Of a stretch of 13,274 bases of DNA, positions 1 to 7,336 are shown in pieces. Below the pieces are notes generated by a model, which was not told the origin of the DNA, made no database searches, and saw only the letters and a list, made by a program, of their open reading frames with translations. This DNA comes from CAYLMM01 sp964384825 (GTDB lineage: Bacteria > Krumholzibacteriota > Krumholzibacteriia > LZORAL124-64-63), in NCBI GenBank assembly GCA_964384825.1, contig CAYLMM010000062.1, forward strand, positions 1 through 13,274, written 5' to 3'. The position numbers were made by a program, and so were the translations under genes. Each line of letters opens with the position of its first letter. The first letter of the stretch is position 1.

Positions 1-603
1 CACGTTCGCGCCGTGCAGTTCCAGCTGGGCCAGCTTGGCCTTCGGCGCGGCCGCGGGCACGAAGATGGTGGTGCGCACGCCGGCCCGGGCCGCGAGCGTG
101 GCCATGCTGGCCGCGGCGTTGCCGGTGCTGGCGCAGGCGATGTGGTCGACGCCCAGGCGCGCGGCGTCGGCCAGGGCCATCGCCGAGGCCCGGTCCTTCA
201 GGCTGCAGGAGGGCAGGCAGGTGTCATCTTTCAGGTACAGTTTCGCAAGCCCTAGCACAGACTCTAGCTGCGCGGGGCGATGCAGCGGAGTGCCGCCCAG
301 CGACCAGCAGGAATGCCATCCCGAGGGCCGCAGGGGCAGCAGCGGGGCGAAGCGCCACAGGTCGGGCCGGCCGGCCGGGGGCGCGTAGGAGGCGTCGACG
401 GGGAAGGGTCCGTCCGGCCCGGCGGCGGGCGCCGCCAGATCGGCGCGGATCGCTTCCTCGTCGTAGATGACGTCCAGGATCCCGTCGGCGCCGCAGTCGG
501 CGCAGACGAAACCGTCCCAGTCGGTGCCGTACTCCCGTCCGCAGAGCAGGCAGCGGTACCCGGTCCAATGCGGATTCTGCGCGACGGGCGGCAGCGGCGT
601 CAT
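1..603 (-). CDS. Threonine synthase-like PLP enzyme with N-terminal zinc ribbon (partial, C-terminus beyond left edge)
   Basis: The first 201 codons of a fold-type II PLP enzyme are present; the frame is open to base 1. Residues 18-37 form a CxxC-x12-CxxC zinc ribbon (Cys18, Cys21, Cys34, Cys37), as in many bacterial threonine synthases. The Schiff-base lysine is Lys136 in SLKDRAS, and the phosphate-binding loop STGNAAAS lies at 159-166. Threonine synthase releases phosphate from O-phosphohomoserine to make threonine. Here the gene is the last visible member of a ygeW/ygeY/ssnA operon, in the place of ygeX (2,3-diaminopropionate ammonia-lyase), so it may instead act as a lyase on an amino acid made by that pathway. 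The ATG (603-601) begins two bases after the ygeW stop. A GGAGG at 615-611, seven bases upstream, decides the start. Family assignment is firm; the substrate is not known. Confidence 0.8.
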   Translation of the reverse strand, partial: MTPLPPVAQNPHWTGYRCLLCGREYGTDWDGFVCADCGADGILDVIYDEEAIRADLAAPAAGPDGPFPVDASYAPPAGRPDLWRFAPLLPLRPSGWHSCWSLGGTPLHRPAQLESVLGLAKLYLKDDTCLPSCSLKDRASAMALADAARLGVDHIACASTGNAAASMATLAARAGVRTTIFVPAAAPKAKLAQLELHGANV

Positions 604-605
604 CT

Positions 606-1607
606 TCAGGCCTCCGTTTTCGGCGCGTGCTTCATGATCAGGTGCATCACGGCCTTGCCGGTGTGCAGCCGGTTCTCGGCCTCGTCCCAGACGGCGCTCT
701 GCGGACCGTCGATCACCGCGTCGGTCACCTCCTGGCCCCGGGTCGCGGGCAGCGGATGCATGTAGATCGCCTCGGGGTCGGCCAGCTTCATCCGGCGCTC
801 GTCGCAGATCCAGCCGGGATGCTTCTCGATGTGGGCGACCGCGGCCTCGCGCACCGGTTCGGTCACCAGGCAGCCCCACGACTTCGGATAGACCACGTGG
901 GCGCCCTCGAAGGCCGCGTCCATGTCGTCGACGATCTCGAAGCTGCCGCCCGACTTCGCCGCGTTGGCCTTGGCCTGGTCGAGGATATCGGGCATCAGCG
1001 AGAACTCGGGCGGATGGGCCAGGGTCACGTCCATGCCCATGCGGCTCATGATCAGGATCTCCGACTGCGGCACCGAGATCGGCCGCACGTAGCTCGGCGC
1101 GTAGGTCCAGCTGACTGTGATCTTGCGGCCGCGCAGGTCGTTTCCGAAGCGCTCGCGAACGGTCATCAGGTCGGCCGCCGCCTGGCAGGGATGGTACCTG
1201 TCGCACTGCAGGTTGATCACCGGCGCGTCGCTGACGCCCGCCACCCCGTTCATGAACTCGTTGCCCACGCCCCAGTCGCAGTTGCGGATGGCGATGCCGT
1301 GCCCGTAGCGGCCCAGCACCTTGCCGGTGTCCAGGATCGTTTCGCCGTGGCTGACCTGCAGCTTGTCCGGCGACAGGAAGTGCGCATGGCCGCCGAGCTG
1401 GGTCATGCCGGCCTCCATCGAGTTGCGCGTGCGCGTGCTCTGCTCGAAGAACAGCAGAAACAGCGTGCGGTCGCGCAGCACGGCGTGCGGGATGTCGGCG
1501 TGGAATTCCCGCTTCAGCCGCGCGGCGGTGCTCATCAGCAGCTCGAGTTCCTCGTCGTTCCAGTCCTGGGTCGAGATGTAGTTCTTTCCGGTCAGCAGCT
1601 TTTCCAT
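606..1607 (-). CDS. ygeW: Knotted carbamoyltransferase, YgeW family
   Basis: This 333-residue protein belongs to the aspartate/ornithine carbamoyltransferase superfamily, which moves the carbamoyl group of carbamoyl phosphate to an amine, or runs in reverse. Visible motifs are the carbamoyl-phosphate loop STRTR (57-61), SHGET (86-90), HPCQ (139-142), the proline-rich YAPSYVRPISVPQ (169-181) typical of the knotted branch, HPLP (284-287) and DEAENRLH (308-315). The SHGET, NLQCD and SVPQ blocks match YgeW better than acetylornithine transcarbamylase. E. coli YgeW is longer, near 396 residues. The HPLP motif resembles aspartate transcarbamylases, whereas ornithine-type enzymes and E. coli YgeW (from memory) have HCLP. 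I chose the ATG at 1607 because GGGAG at 1617-1613 lies five bases upstream; an in-frame ATG at 1619 overlaps that ribosome site. The natural substrate of YgeW is not settled. Confidence 0.88.
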   Translation of the reverse strand: MEKLLTGKNYISTQDWNDEELELLMSTAARLKREFHADIPHAVLRDRTLFLLFFEQSTRTRNSMEAGMTQLGGHAHFLSPDKLQVSHGETILDTGKVLGRYGHGIAIRNCDWGVGNEFMNGVAGVSDAPVINLQCDRYHPCQAAADLMTVRERFGNDLRGRKITVSWTYAPSYVRPISVPQSEILIMSRMGMDVTLAHPPEFSLMPDILDQAKANAAKSGGSFEIVDDMDAAFEGAHVVYPKSWGCLVTEPVREAAVAHIEKHPGWICDERRMKLADPEAIYMHPLPATRGQEVTDAVIDGPQSAVWDEAENRLHTGKAVMHLIMKHAPKTEA

Positions 1608-1656
1608 GTGTTCTCCCATGATGCCGGGGACCGCGGGCCCCCGACGGTCGTCGATT

Positions 1657-2865
1657 CTAGAGCGGGGACGCTTCGCACCAGGCCGCCGGGAAGGCGGCGT
1701 AGAAGGCGCAGGCGGTGATCAGGTGCTCCACCGGGACGCTCTCGTTCGGGGCGTGGGCCAGGGCCTCGTCGCCCGGGCCGAAGCCCACGCAGGGCACCCC
1801 GTGCAGCCCGTTGATCGCCACGCCGTTGGTGCTGAAGATCCAGCGGCTGATCTCGGGCTCGTGCCCGAAGAGATCGATGTGGGCGGCGCGGCCGGCGGCC
1901 ACCGCGGGGTGGTCCTCGGGCATCGTCCAGGTGGGGTAGTACTTCTCCATCGGATAGACCAGGCCGGTCCACGATTCGCGCTCGTAGCCGAGGATGCGGA
2001 CGGCGGCCTCGACCCCGGCTTCGCGCAGGGCGTCTTCGACCTCGGCCACGGCCGATTCCTTCGTCTCGCCCGCGGTCAGGCGGCGGTCGATGTGCAGTTC
2101 GGCGGTGTCGGCGACCGCGCAGAGGCTCGGGCCCTCGCCGTGGAACCAGGTCACGCAGCAGGTGCCCTTGCCCAGGAAGTCGTCGTTCTTCAGCCGGTCG
2201 TTCAGCTCGTCGATGGCGGCGCAGGCGGGCGCCAGCTTGGTGATGGCGTTCTCGCCGCGTTCGGGGGCCGAGCCGTGGCACGACAGGCCCCGGGAGGCCG
2301 CGCGGATCTCCATCCGCCCGCGGTGTCCGCGCAGCAGGCGCAGGTTGGTCGGTTCGGTCGAGACCACGACCTCGGGCTTCAGCACGCCCTCGCTCAGGAT
2401 GTAGTGCCAGCACAGGCCGTCGCAGTCCTCCTCCATGACCGAGCCCACCATCCACACGGTGCAGCCTTCGGCCAGGCCCAGCTCCTTGATCAGCTTGCCG
2501 GCGTAGACCATCGCGGCCATGCCGCCCTTCTGATCGACGGTGCCGCGGCCCCAGATGCGCGCGTCGGCGACCTTCCCGGCGAAGGGGTCGAAATCCCAGG
2601 CCTCGGGATCGCCCACGTCGACCGTGTCGATGTGGGCGTCGAAGGCCACCACGCGCGGCCCGTCGCCGATCCGCCCGAGCACGTTGCCCAGGCCGTCGAA
2701 GATCACCTCGTCGAAGCCGACGCTCTGCATCTCCTCGCGGATGCGGTGGACGACGTCCTTCTCGCCTCCGGAAAGGCTGGGGATGGCCACGATGTCGCGC
2801 AGGAACCGGCTCATCGGGTGGCTGAGGCTGCGGGCTGCGGCGGTCAGGGCGGAGGGAGATGTCAT
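1657..2865 (-). CDS. ygeY: YgeY-family M20 metallohydrolase (selenium/purine-metabolism linked)
   Basis: This 402-residue enzyme belongs to the M20/ArgE/DapE dinuclear zinc hydrolases, which cut amide bonds of N-acyl or N-carbamoyl amino acids. Predicted metal ligands are His78 and Asp80 (DAHIDTVD), Asp111 (GRGTVDQKGG), Glu146, Glu171 (STEPTN) and His371 (HAPNES). Glu145 is the general base in VMEEDCDG. Length and motif order match YgeY. It lies between ssnA and ygeW in the same operon, as expected for a catabolic module acting on ureido or carbamoyl intermediates. I chose the ATG at 2865, preceded by AGAAGGA at 2875-2869. A TTG at 2892 would extend the frame by nine codons but falls on the base of a strong hairpin and lacks a ribosome site. 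The exact substrate is unknown. Confidence 0.9.
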   Translation of the reverse strand: MTSPSALTAAARSLSHPMSRFLRDIVAIPSLSGGEKDVVHRIREEMQSVGFDEVIFDGLGNVLGRIGDGPRVVAFDAHIDTVDVGDPEAWDFDPFAGKVADARIWGRGTVDQKGGMAAMVYAGKLIKELGLAEGCTVWMVGSVMEEDCDGLCWHYILSEGVLKPEVVVSTEPTNLRLLRGHRGRMEIRAASRGLSCHGSAPERGENAITKLAPACAAIDELNDRLKNDDFLGKGTCCVTWFHGEGPSLCAVADTAELHIDRRLTAGETKESAVAEVEDALREAGVEAAVRILGYERESWTGLVYPMEKYYPTWTMPEDHPAVAAGRAAHIDLFGHEPEISRWIFSTNGVAINGLHGVPCVGFGPGDEALAHAPNESVPVEHLITACAFYAAFPAAWCEASPL

Positions 2866-2881
2866 GTTTCCTTCTTTCGCT

Positions 2882-2921
2882 GCCGGCCGCAAGAAGCCCC
2901 GTCGGGTTCCCTGCGGCCGGC
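2882..2921 (-). other. Intergenic hairpin between ssnA and ygeY
   Basis: A perfect 10-base inverted repeat, GCCGGCCGCA at 2882-2891 and TGCGGCCGGC at 2912-2921, encloses a 20-base loop. The loop holds a smaller AGCCC/GGGTT pairing. The structure begins eight bases after the ssnA stop codon and ends 16 bases before the ygeY ATG. There is no T-run, so it is unlikely to be a full terminator. It may stabilise the ssnA 3' end or lower downstream expression. Confidence 0.6.
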
Positions 2922-2929
2922 CCGTATCG

Positions 2930-4306
2930 TTATTCCGCGGTCATGGCGTTCCAGATCCGGCGGGCGGTGTCGCGGCAGGCCTTGCCGTCGTAGGGTTCCG
3001 CGTCGCCCTCGGCGTAGACCCGTCGCCCGTCGCAATAGACGCACTCGATATCCCAGGGATGGAATCCGAACATCGTCAGGCTCAGCCAGTTGTCGCTCGT
3101 CAGTGGGGTGCGCTGGCCTGCGTGAAGAACAATGAAGTCCGCGGGAGCGCCCTTGTCCAGCGATCCGAACGGTTCGCCGAAGATTTTGCGCGCCAACCGG
3201 TAGCCGCCGATCCACATCCGGGCCGCGGCGTGGAAGCCCAATTGCCCGCGGCCGGTCTCGCAGCCGCGGAAGAAGGTGGTGCGCATCTCGCCCCACATGT
3301 TGCCGTCCATGCCGTCGGTGCCGAAGGCGGCGTTCTCGGGGAAGTTGTCGACCGGGGCGCGGCCGACGCTGTTGTTCATGTTCGACCGGCCGTTGTGCAC
3401 CAGCCATGAACCGCGCTCGCCGATCAGCAGCAGTTCGTCCGGGGTCAGGTCGACGCCGTGGGCCAGGATCGAGTTCGGGCGCAGCAGGCCGTGGGCGTCG
3501 AGGCGGGCCACCGGTTCGGGCCAGCCGCGCTCGCGGCAGAGCTCGCGGTCGGCCGCGCCCTCGCAGAGATGGATGTGCACCCCGGCGTCGAATTCGTCGC
3601 AGAGCTCGCCCAGGCGCATCAGGGTGCGGTCCTCGAGCGTGAAGCTGGCGTGGGCCCCGACGTGGGCCCGGCAGAAGGGGACGCGGCCTTCGGGCGTCGC
3701 CGCGTCGCGGATCTTCTCCAGGTAGCGGCGCGATTCGGCCAGGGTGGTGTCGCGGCTGCCGGGGCCGCCGCGGTCGGTCACCTCGTAGCAGAGGCTGCCG
3801 CGGATGCCGACCTCGGCCAGGCCGCGTTCGACCGCGTCGAGCGAGCCGCCGACCGCCGTCAGGCTGGAATGGTGGTCGAAGACCAGCGTGGTGCCGCAGC
3901 GGGCCGAATTCCAGGCGCCGGCGATCGCGCTCATGTAGATGCTCTGCTCGTCGAGCGTGCGGTCGAGCTTCCACCAGATCTCGGTCAGGATGTCCTGGAA
4001 GTTCCGCGGGGTGCGGCCCGGAGCGGGCATGCCCGGCGCCAGGGTCGAGTACAGGTGGTGGTGGGCGTTGATCAGCCCCGGCAGCACCGAACGGCCGTCG
4101 ATGTCGATCACCGTCTCGCCGGTCGCGTGGGCCAGATCGGGCCCGCGTTCGACGATCCGGCCGCCGCTGATGCGCAGATCGACCAGCTCGACCCGCGGGG
4201 CGGGCGCCGCGTCCATCGCCGTCGGGAGATAGTCCAGCGTCTTGGCGTTCTTCAGCAGCAGGGGCTCCGCGTCGGGGACGGGACGGGGTTTCCGTATCGC
4301 GCTCAT
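2930..4306 (-). CDS. ssnA: SsnA-type aminohydrolase (amidohydrolase superfamily)
   Basis: This 458-residue protein has the amidohydrolase TIM-barrel metal site: the N-terminal sandwich leads into PGLINAHHHLYS (His82-His84), then VHIHLCEG (His244/His246), LAHGVDL (His283) and GTDGM (Asp331). The strings NGRSNMNNSVGRAP (305-318) and GTDGMDGNMWGE (329-340) resemble SsnA. SsnA is grouped with guanine deaminase/chlorohydrolase-type enzymes and is encoded in the E. coli yge/xdhD locus. It is expected to hydrolyse or deaminate a ring or amidine intermediate of purine breakdown in the cytoplasm. The ATG at 4306 has GGAGG at 4318-4314, seven bases upstream. It is first in the operon and follows a candidate promoter near 4363-4391. 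The family call is firm; the in vivo substrate is not defined. Confidence 0.9.
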   Translation of the reverse strand: MSAIRKPRPVPDAEPLLLKNAKTLDYLPTAMDAAPAPRVELVDLRISGGRIVERGPDLAHATGETVIDIDGRSVLPGLINAHHHLYSTLAPGMPAPGRTPRNFQDILTEIWWKLDRTLDEQSIYMSAIAGAWNSARCGTTLVFDHHSSLTAVGGSLDAVERGLAEVGIRGSLCYEVTDRGGPGSRDTTLAESRRYLEKIRDAATPEGRVPFCRAHVGAHASFTLEDRTLMRLGELCDEFDAGVHIHLCEGAADRELCRERGWPEPVARLDAHGLLRPNSILAHGVDLTPDELLLIGERGSWLVHNGRSNMNNSVGRAPVDNFPENAAFGTDGMDGNMWGEMRTTFFRGCETGRGQLGFHAAARMWIGGYRLARKIFGEPFGSLDKGAPADFIVLHAGQRTPLTSDNWLSLTMFGFHPWDIECVYCDGRRVYAEGDAEPYDGKACRDTARRIWNAMTAE

Positions 4307-4362
4307 GATCGTGCCTCCGGGCCGGGGGATGGGGCCGGCTACGTGTCGTTTCGTGACTGCCT

Positions 4363-4391
4363 AGCATCCACCCGGACGGTCGAAAGTTCAA
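4363..4391 (-). promoter_or_regulatory. Candidate sigma70-like promoter of the ssnA-ygeY-ygeW operon
   Basis: Read on the minus strand, TTGAAC (4391-4386) is followed after 17 bases by GATGCT (4368-4363). The -35 box matches the consensus at four positions and the -10 box at only three, so the call rests on spacing and location. Transcription would start near 4356, giving a leader of about 50 bases before the ssnA ATG. Confidence 0.35.
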
Positions 4392-4399
4392 GTCTTTCG
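4381..4399. promoter_or_regulatory. Dyad CGAAAG-N7-CTTTCG overlapping the ssnA -35 box (possible operator)
   Basis: The perfect six-base inverted repeat CGAAAG (4381-4386) and CTTTCG (4394-4399) is separated by seven bases. Its centre covers the TTGAAC box of the candidate ssnA promoter. A dimeric regulator bound here would be placed to block or help RNA polymerase. No regulator gene lies in the window, so its identity is unknown. Confidence 0.35.
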
Positions 4400-4424
4400 C
4401 ATTGCCCCCGGGTGGGATCTGGAG

Positions 4425-4487
4425 TCGTTCCCGCTCCGGACGCGCCGCGCCCGGACACCGTGGGCGTCCGGGCGCGGCCGGGAACGA
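4425..4487 (-). terminator. Compound hairpin downstream of the DUF4340 gene (probable transcription end)
   Basis: A perfect 13-base inverted repeat, GCCGCGCCCGGAC (4444-4456) and GTCCGGGCGCGGC (4466-4478), has a 9-base loop. It is flanked by a second perfect 9-base pair of arms, TCGTTCCCG (4425-4433) and CGGGAACGA (4479-4487). It starts 46 bases beyond the DUF4340 stop and lies before the ssnA promoter, where an operon boundary is expected. Neither strand shows a T-run, so it is not a textbook intrinsic terminator. It could act with Rho or protect the 3' end. Confidence 0.5.
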
Positions 4488-4533
4488 CGGCCCTGCCGAT
4501 GCTGCGATCGCAGGGCGCAAACGTCGGCGGGGA

Positions 4534-5571
4534 TCACTCCTCGGGCAGCAGATCCTCGGTCTTCTTGAAGATCTGGTCGACGACGCCCTTGCGCACGACC
4601 CAGACGGTGCGGTCGGCCGAGGTCATCATGTACACGCCTTCGGGGCTTCCGGCCGACGCCTCGCGCTCGTTTCCGAAGCGCATCTCGAAGACCGATCCGT
4701 CGGCCATCCTGGCCTCGACGCGTTTCGCGGCCCGCCACAGTCCGTAGCCCCGCAGGTCGGCGTCGGGATCGTCGATGTCCACGGCCCGGACTTTGGCCAG
4801 CGCGCCGAGCACGACGTCGCACTTGGTCTTGGCGGCCGCCCGCCGCTCGGGCTCGGTGATCCGCCATTCCCAGGTCGAACGGTCGACCGGCGCGATCGCG
4901 GTGTCGCCCGCGGCCGCTTCGGGCTGCGGGTAGATCTTCTCGATGGCGGTCGCCTCGCCGTCGATCCAGGTGGTGATCGCCTCGATGTCCGCGCGGTCCG
5001 TCTCGCGCACCGCGAGATCCATGAAGTGCGTGGCCTTCGGATCGGTCGCGCCGCCGTACATCCCGAGCCGGCCGAGCACGTCGGCGCGGGTCAGGAACAC
5101 GGCGTCGCCGGCCGGGGAACGGACGAAGACGCCGGTCCCGCGCGAGGGCTTCTTGCCGATCTCTATCGAGAAGACTTCCTGCCAATCCTTGCCGTAGATC
5201 GAGACGCGCAGGGCGTCGTCGCCGCCCAGTCCGTAGTCCGCGAGCACCGCCGGATCATCGGAGCGGAATTCGCCCCGGATATCCTGCAGGACCTCGATCA
5301 GGGCGTCGATGCGCTTGGCGTCGGCCCGGTGGCTCCAGCTGTTGCGCAGGACCCACTGGTCGGGCAGGCGCTCGATCACCACGTCGCTCGAATCGGGCTC
5401 GCCGCGGGCCACGACCACGCGGTTGACGTCCTCGGGCGCGAACTCCGCGTTGAGCACCGGCTCGGTGTCCGGCTGCGAGGCGGCGTGGTTGCGGCCGGCC
5501 TTCTGGACCACGCTGATGGTGATCAGCAGGGCCAGGACCACCGCCAGGATGATCAGGTTGCGGTTCCTCAT
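4534..5571 (-). CDS. DUF4340 domain-containing protein of a Gld-type ABC exporter
   Basis: This 345-residue protein starts with a single membrane segment (about residues 5-22, IILAVVLALLITISVV) and is otherwise soluble, so it is probably a periplasm-facing anchored protein. The body has the pattern of DUF4340: a beta-rich stretch around VVVARGEPDSSDVVIERLPD, a WVLRNSWSHRADAKRIDALI motif, then YGLGGDDALRVSIYGK. A second, diverged copy of the pattern follows about 150 residues later (RGYGLWRAAKRVEARM). Proteins of this family are commonly encoded just after GldG-like proteins; their biochemical role is unknown. The ATG at 5571 has GGAGG at 5583-5579, seven bases upstream, and only 16 bases separate it from the GldG-like gene. 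It is the last gene of the operon. Confidence 0.82.
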   Translation of the reverse strand: MRNRNLIILAVVLALLITISVVQKAGRNHAASQPDTEPVLNAEFAPEDVNRVVVARGEPDSSDVVIERLPDQWVLRNSWSHRADAKRIDALIEVLQDIRGEFRSDDPAVLADYGLGGDDALRVSIYGKDWQEVFSIEIGKKPSRGTGVFVRSPAGDAVFLTRADVLGRLGMYGGATDPKATHFMDLAVRETDRADIEAITTWIDGEATAIEKIYPQPEAAAGDTAIAPVDRSTWEWRITEPERRAAAKTKCDVVLGALAKVRAVDIDDPDADLRGYGLWRAAKRVEARMADGSVFEMRFGNEREASAGSPEGVYMMTSADRTVWVVRKGVVDQIFKKTEDLLPEE

Positions 5572-5587
5572 GTGCCGTCCTCCCTTC

Positions 5588-7336
5588 CTACCGCCGCCGG
5601 CGGAGAGTTTCGCGATAAAGGGCGGCCTCCTTGCGGCGGACGCCGGCCCGGAAGATGCCGTAGGCGATCAGCAGCAGCGGCACCAGCACCACCGCGAACA
5701 GGCGGTAGCCCAGCTTCGTGCTGTCGCTGACCTGCTTGATCGACCGTTCGCTCAGGATCTTCGACCGGATGGACACCAGGGCGTCGCCGTGGGCCAGCGA
5801 ATCCACGATGTTCATCAGCAGCAGGGCGTTCTGGTGGCCCGACTGAAGGACCATGTCCTCGAACATCTTCGAGCAGCCGATCACGACCAGCTCCGCGGGC
5901 TGCGGATCCAGCGCCGCGGCGGAATCCTGCCCGGACGGTTCGGCGGCCGGATCCTCGCCCTCGGCCGTCGGCCAGGGGGGAAGGGTCCCGCCCTGGAAGG
6001 CGTCGGGGAATTCGCCCTCGATGCTCACCGCCAGCGGCAGCCGTCCGGTGAACTCGGCGTTGGCCGCCTCGAACATCGATCCGGGCACCGGACCCTCGTC
6101 GAAGGGCTCGGTCCACGAGCGGTCGCTCGACGTGAACAGGGTGGTGGCGGTCAGTCCGTTCTGGGCCAGCTTCGTCGGATCGATCTCCAGCGGTCCGCCC
6201 CACAGGTAGAGCAGGCTGCCGATGCGGTTGGTGATCGCGACGTCGGGGTTCATCTGGTCGGCCGAGATCTGCACCTGGATCGGCAGGCGCACCGGCTCGT
6301 TGGTCTGGAACCGCAGCCCGCCCACGTTCTGGGTTCGCGGCACGCTCAGCACCACCAGGCTCTCGTCCATGTAGTGGTCGGTCGAGGCGGTCGCGCCGGT
6401 CGCCGCGAGCAGCTTCTCGACCCCGGTCGTGTTGCTCACGCCGCTGACGGTGAAGCCGCCGCGCGCGCCCGGCTGGTAGTCGTAGACGTGGTTCTGCACG
6501 GCCATCAGCACGTTCATGCCGTTGCTCAGGGCCCGGTTGATCTCCCATGCCTGACGATCGTTCAGCTCGGTGGGGTTGAGCACCAGCAGCACGTCGGCGT
6601 CGGCGGGGATCGGCGACTCGCGGGTCAGCTCGATCCGGCGCACGTCGTAATGCTCCTGCTGCAGCAACTGGGGCAGGGCCGCGAACCGGTCGGGCGGCTC
6701 GGGCGGCTGCATCCCCTGCTGGATGTACATCATGGCGATCTGGGGGCTGATCTTCTCGCGCGGTGCGAAGACCGCCACCACCGGCTCGCGTTCGCGGGTC
6801 AGGCGGTAGACGCGCGAGATCAGTTCGTACTCCAGGCTCGAGAGCGACTGGGGCAGGATCTGCGGCATGACCTCTTCGGGATAGTCCTTGTAGGCCACGG
6901 TCATCGCGCTCCAGATCAGCTTCACGCCGATCTCGTCGCGGTCGATCGACTGCACCTGGAAGGGCCGGATGCCGCGCGCGGTCAGCGAGTTCTGCAGCTC
7001 CTCGTCGTCCTGGGGATGGTAGACCGAATACTGCAGCATCCCGCCCGAGGCGTTCTGGTAGTCGTGCAGCTTGTCCGAGATGTCGCGCTCGAGGTTCTTC
7101 AGCTCGGTCGGCATGTCGCCCGAGGAGGTGATGTAGAACTTCACCTGCACCGGCACCTTCAGGTCGCCCAGGATGTCGGCGGCCGAAGGCGACATGGTGA
7201 ACAGCTTGTCGGCGGTCAGGTCGACCCGGGCGCCGGAGAAGTCGCCGAGGATCGAGGACAGGAATATCGCGATGGCGATCAGCAGCACCGTGGTGACCGC
7301 GAAGGTGATGCGGAAGTTGGTTCGCTTGTGGCTCAT
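5588..7336 (-). CDS. GldG-like ABC transporter auxiliary protein
   Basis: This 582-residue membrane protein has an N-terminal membrane segment (about residues 9-28), then RVDLTADKLFTMSPSA, which is characteristic of GldG/ABC_transp_aux proteins. A long extracytoplasmic region follows, and a C-terminal membrane segment (LFAVVLVPLLLIAYGIF) ends in a basic tail. The extracytoplasmic part includes a proline/alanine/glutamate-rich linker before PAELVVIGCSKMFEDM. GldG works with GldA and GldF in the Bacteroidetes gliding system, but homologues are widespread in non-gliding bacteria and their cargo is unknown. The ATG at 7336 overlaps the permease TGA by one base (TGATG), and GGAGG at 7349-7345 lies eight bases upstream. 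The same frame stays open to 7852 inside the permease gene, but that extension is not translated protein. Confidence 0.86.
   Translation of the reverse strand: MSHKRTNFRITFAVTTVLLIAIAIFLSSILGDFSGARVDLTADKLFTMSPSAADILGDLKVPVQVKFYITSSGDMPTELKNLERDISDKLHDYQNASGGMLQYSVYHPQDDEELQNSLTARGIRPFQVQSIDRDEIGVKLIWSAMTVAYKDYPEEVMPQILPQSLSSLEYELISRVYRLTREREPVVAVFAPREKISPQIAMMYIQQGMQPPEPPDRFAALPQLLQQEHYDVRRIELTRESPIPADADVLLVLNPTELNDRQAWEINRALSNGMNVLMAVQNHVYDYQPGARGGFTVSGVSNTTGVEKLLAATGATASTDHYMDESLVVLSVPRTQNVGGLRFQTNEPVRLPIQVQISADQMNPDVAITNRIGSLLYLWGGPLEIDPTKLAQNGLTATTLFTSSDRSWTEPFDEGPVPGSMFEAANAEFTGRLPLAVSIEGEFPDAFQGGTLPPWPTAEGEDPAAEPSGQDSAAALDPQPAELVVIGCSKMFEDMVLQSGHQNALLLMNIVDSLAHGDALVSIRSKILSERSIKQVSDSTKLGYRLFAVVLVPLLLIAYGIFRAGVRRKEAALYRETLRRRR

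Noticed and set aside
606..1607. Ornithine, acetylornithine or aspartate carbamoyltransferase of arginine/pyrimidine synthesis
   Set aside because: The SHGET, NLQCD and SVPQ blocks and the ygeY/ssnA context point to YgeW, although HPLP is shared with aspartate transcarbamylases.
1608..1656. CGGGG/CCCCG hairpin (1625-1629 with 1639-1643) in the ygeY-ygeW gap
   Set aside because: Only a five-base stem with a nine-base loop; such short GC pairings are expected by chance here.
1606..3135. Long plus-strand open frame of 509 codons
   Set aside because: It lies antisense to ygeY and ygeW, which have clear family motifs. Long shadow frames are expected at this GC content, and its translation shows no recognisable domain.
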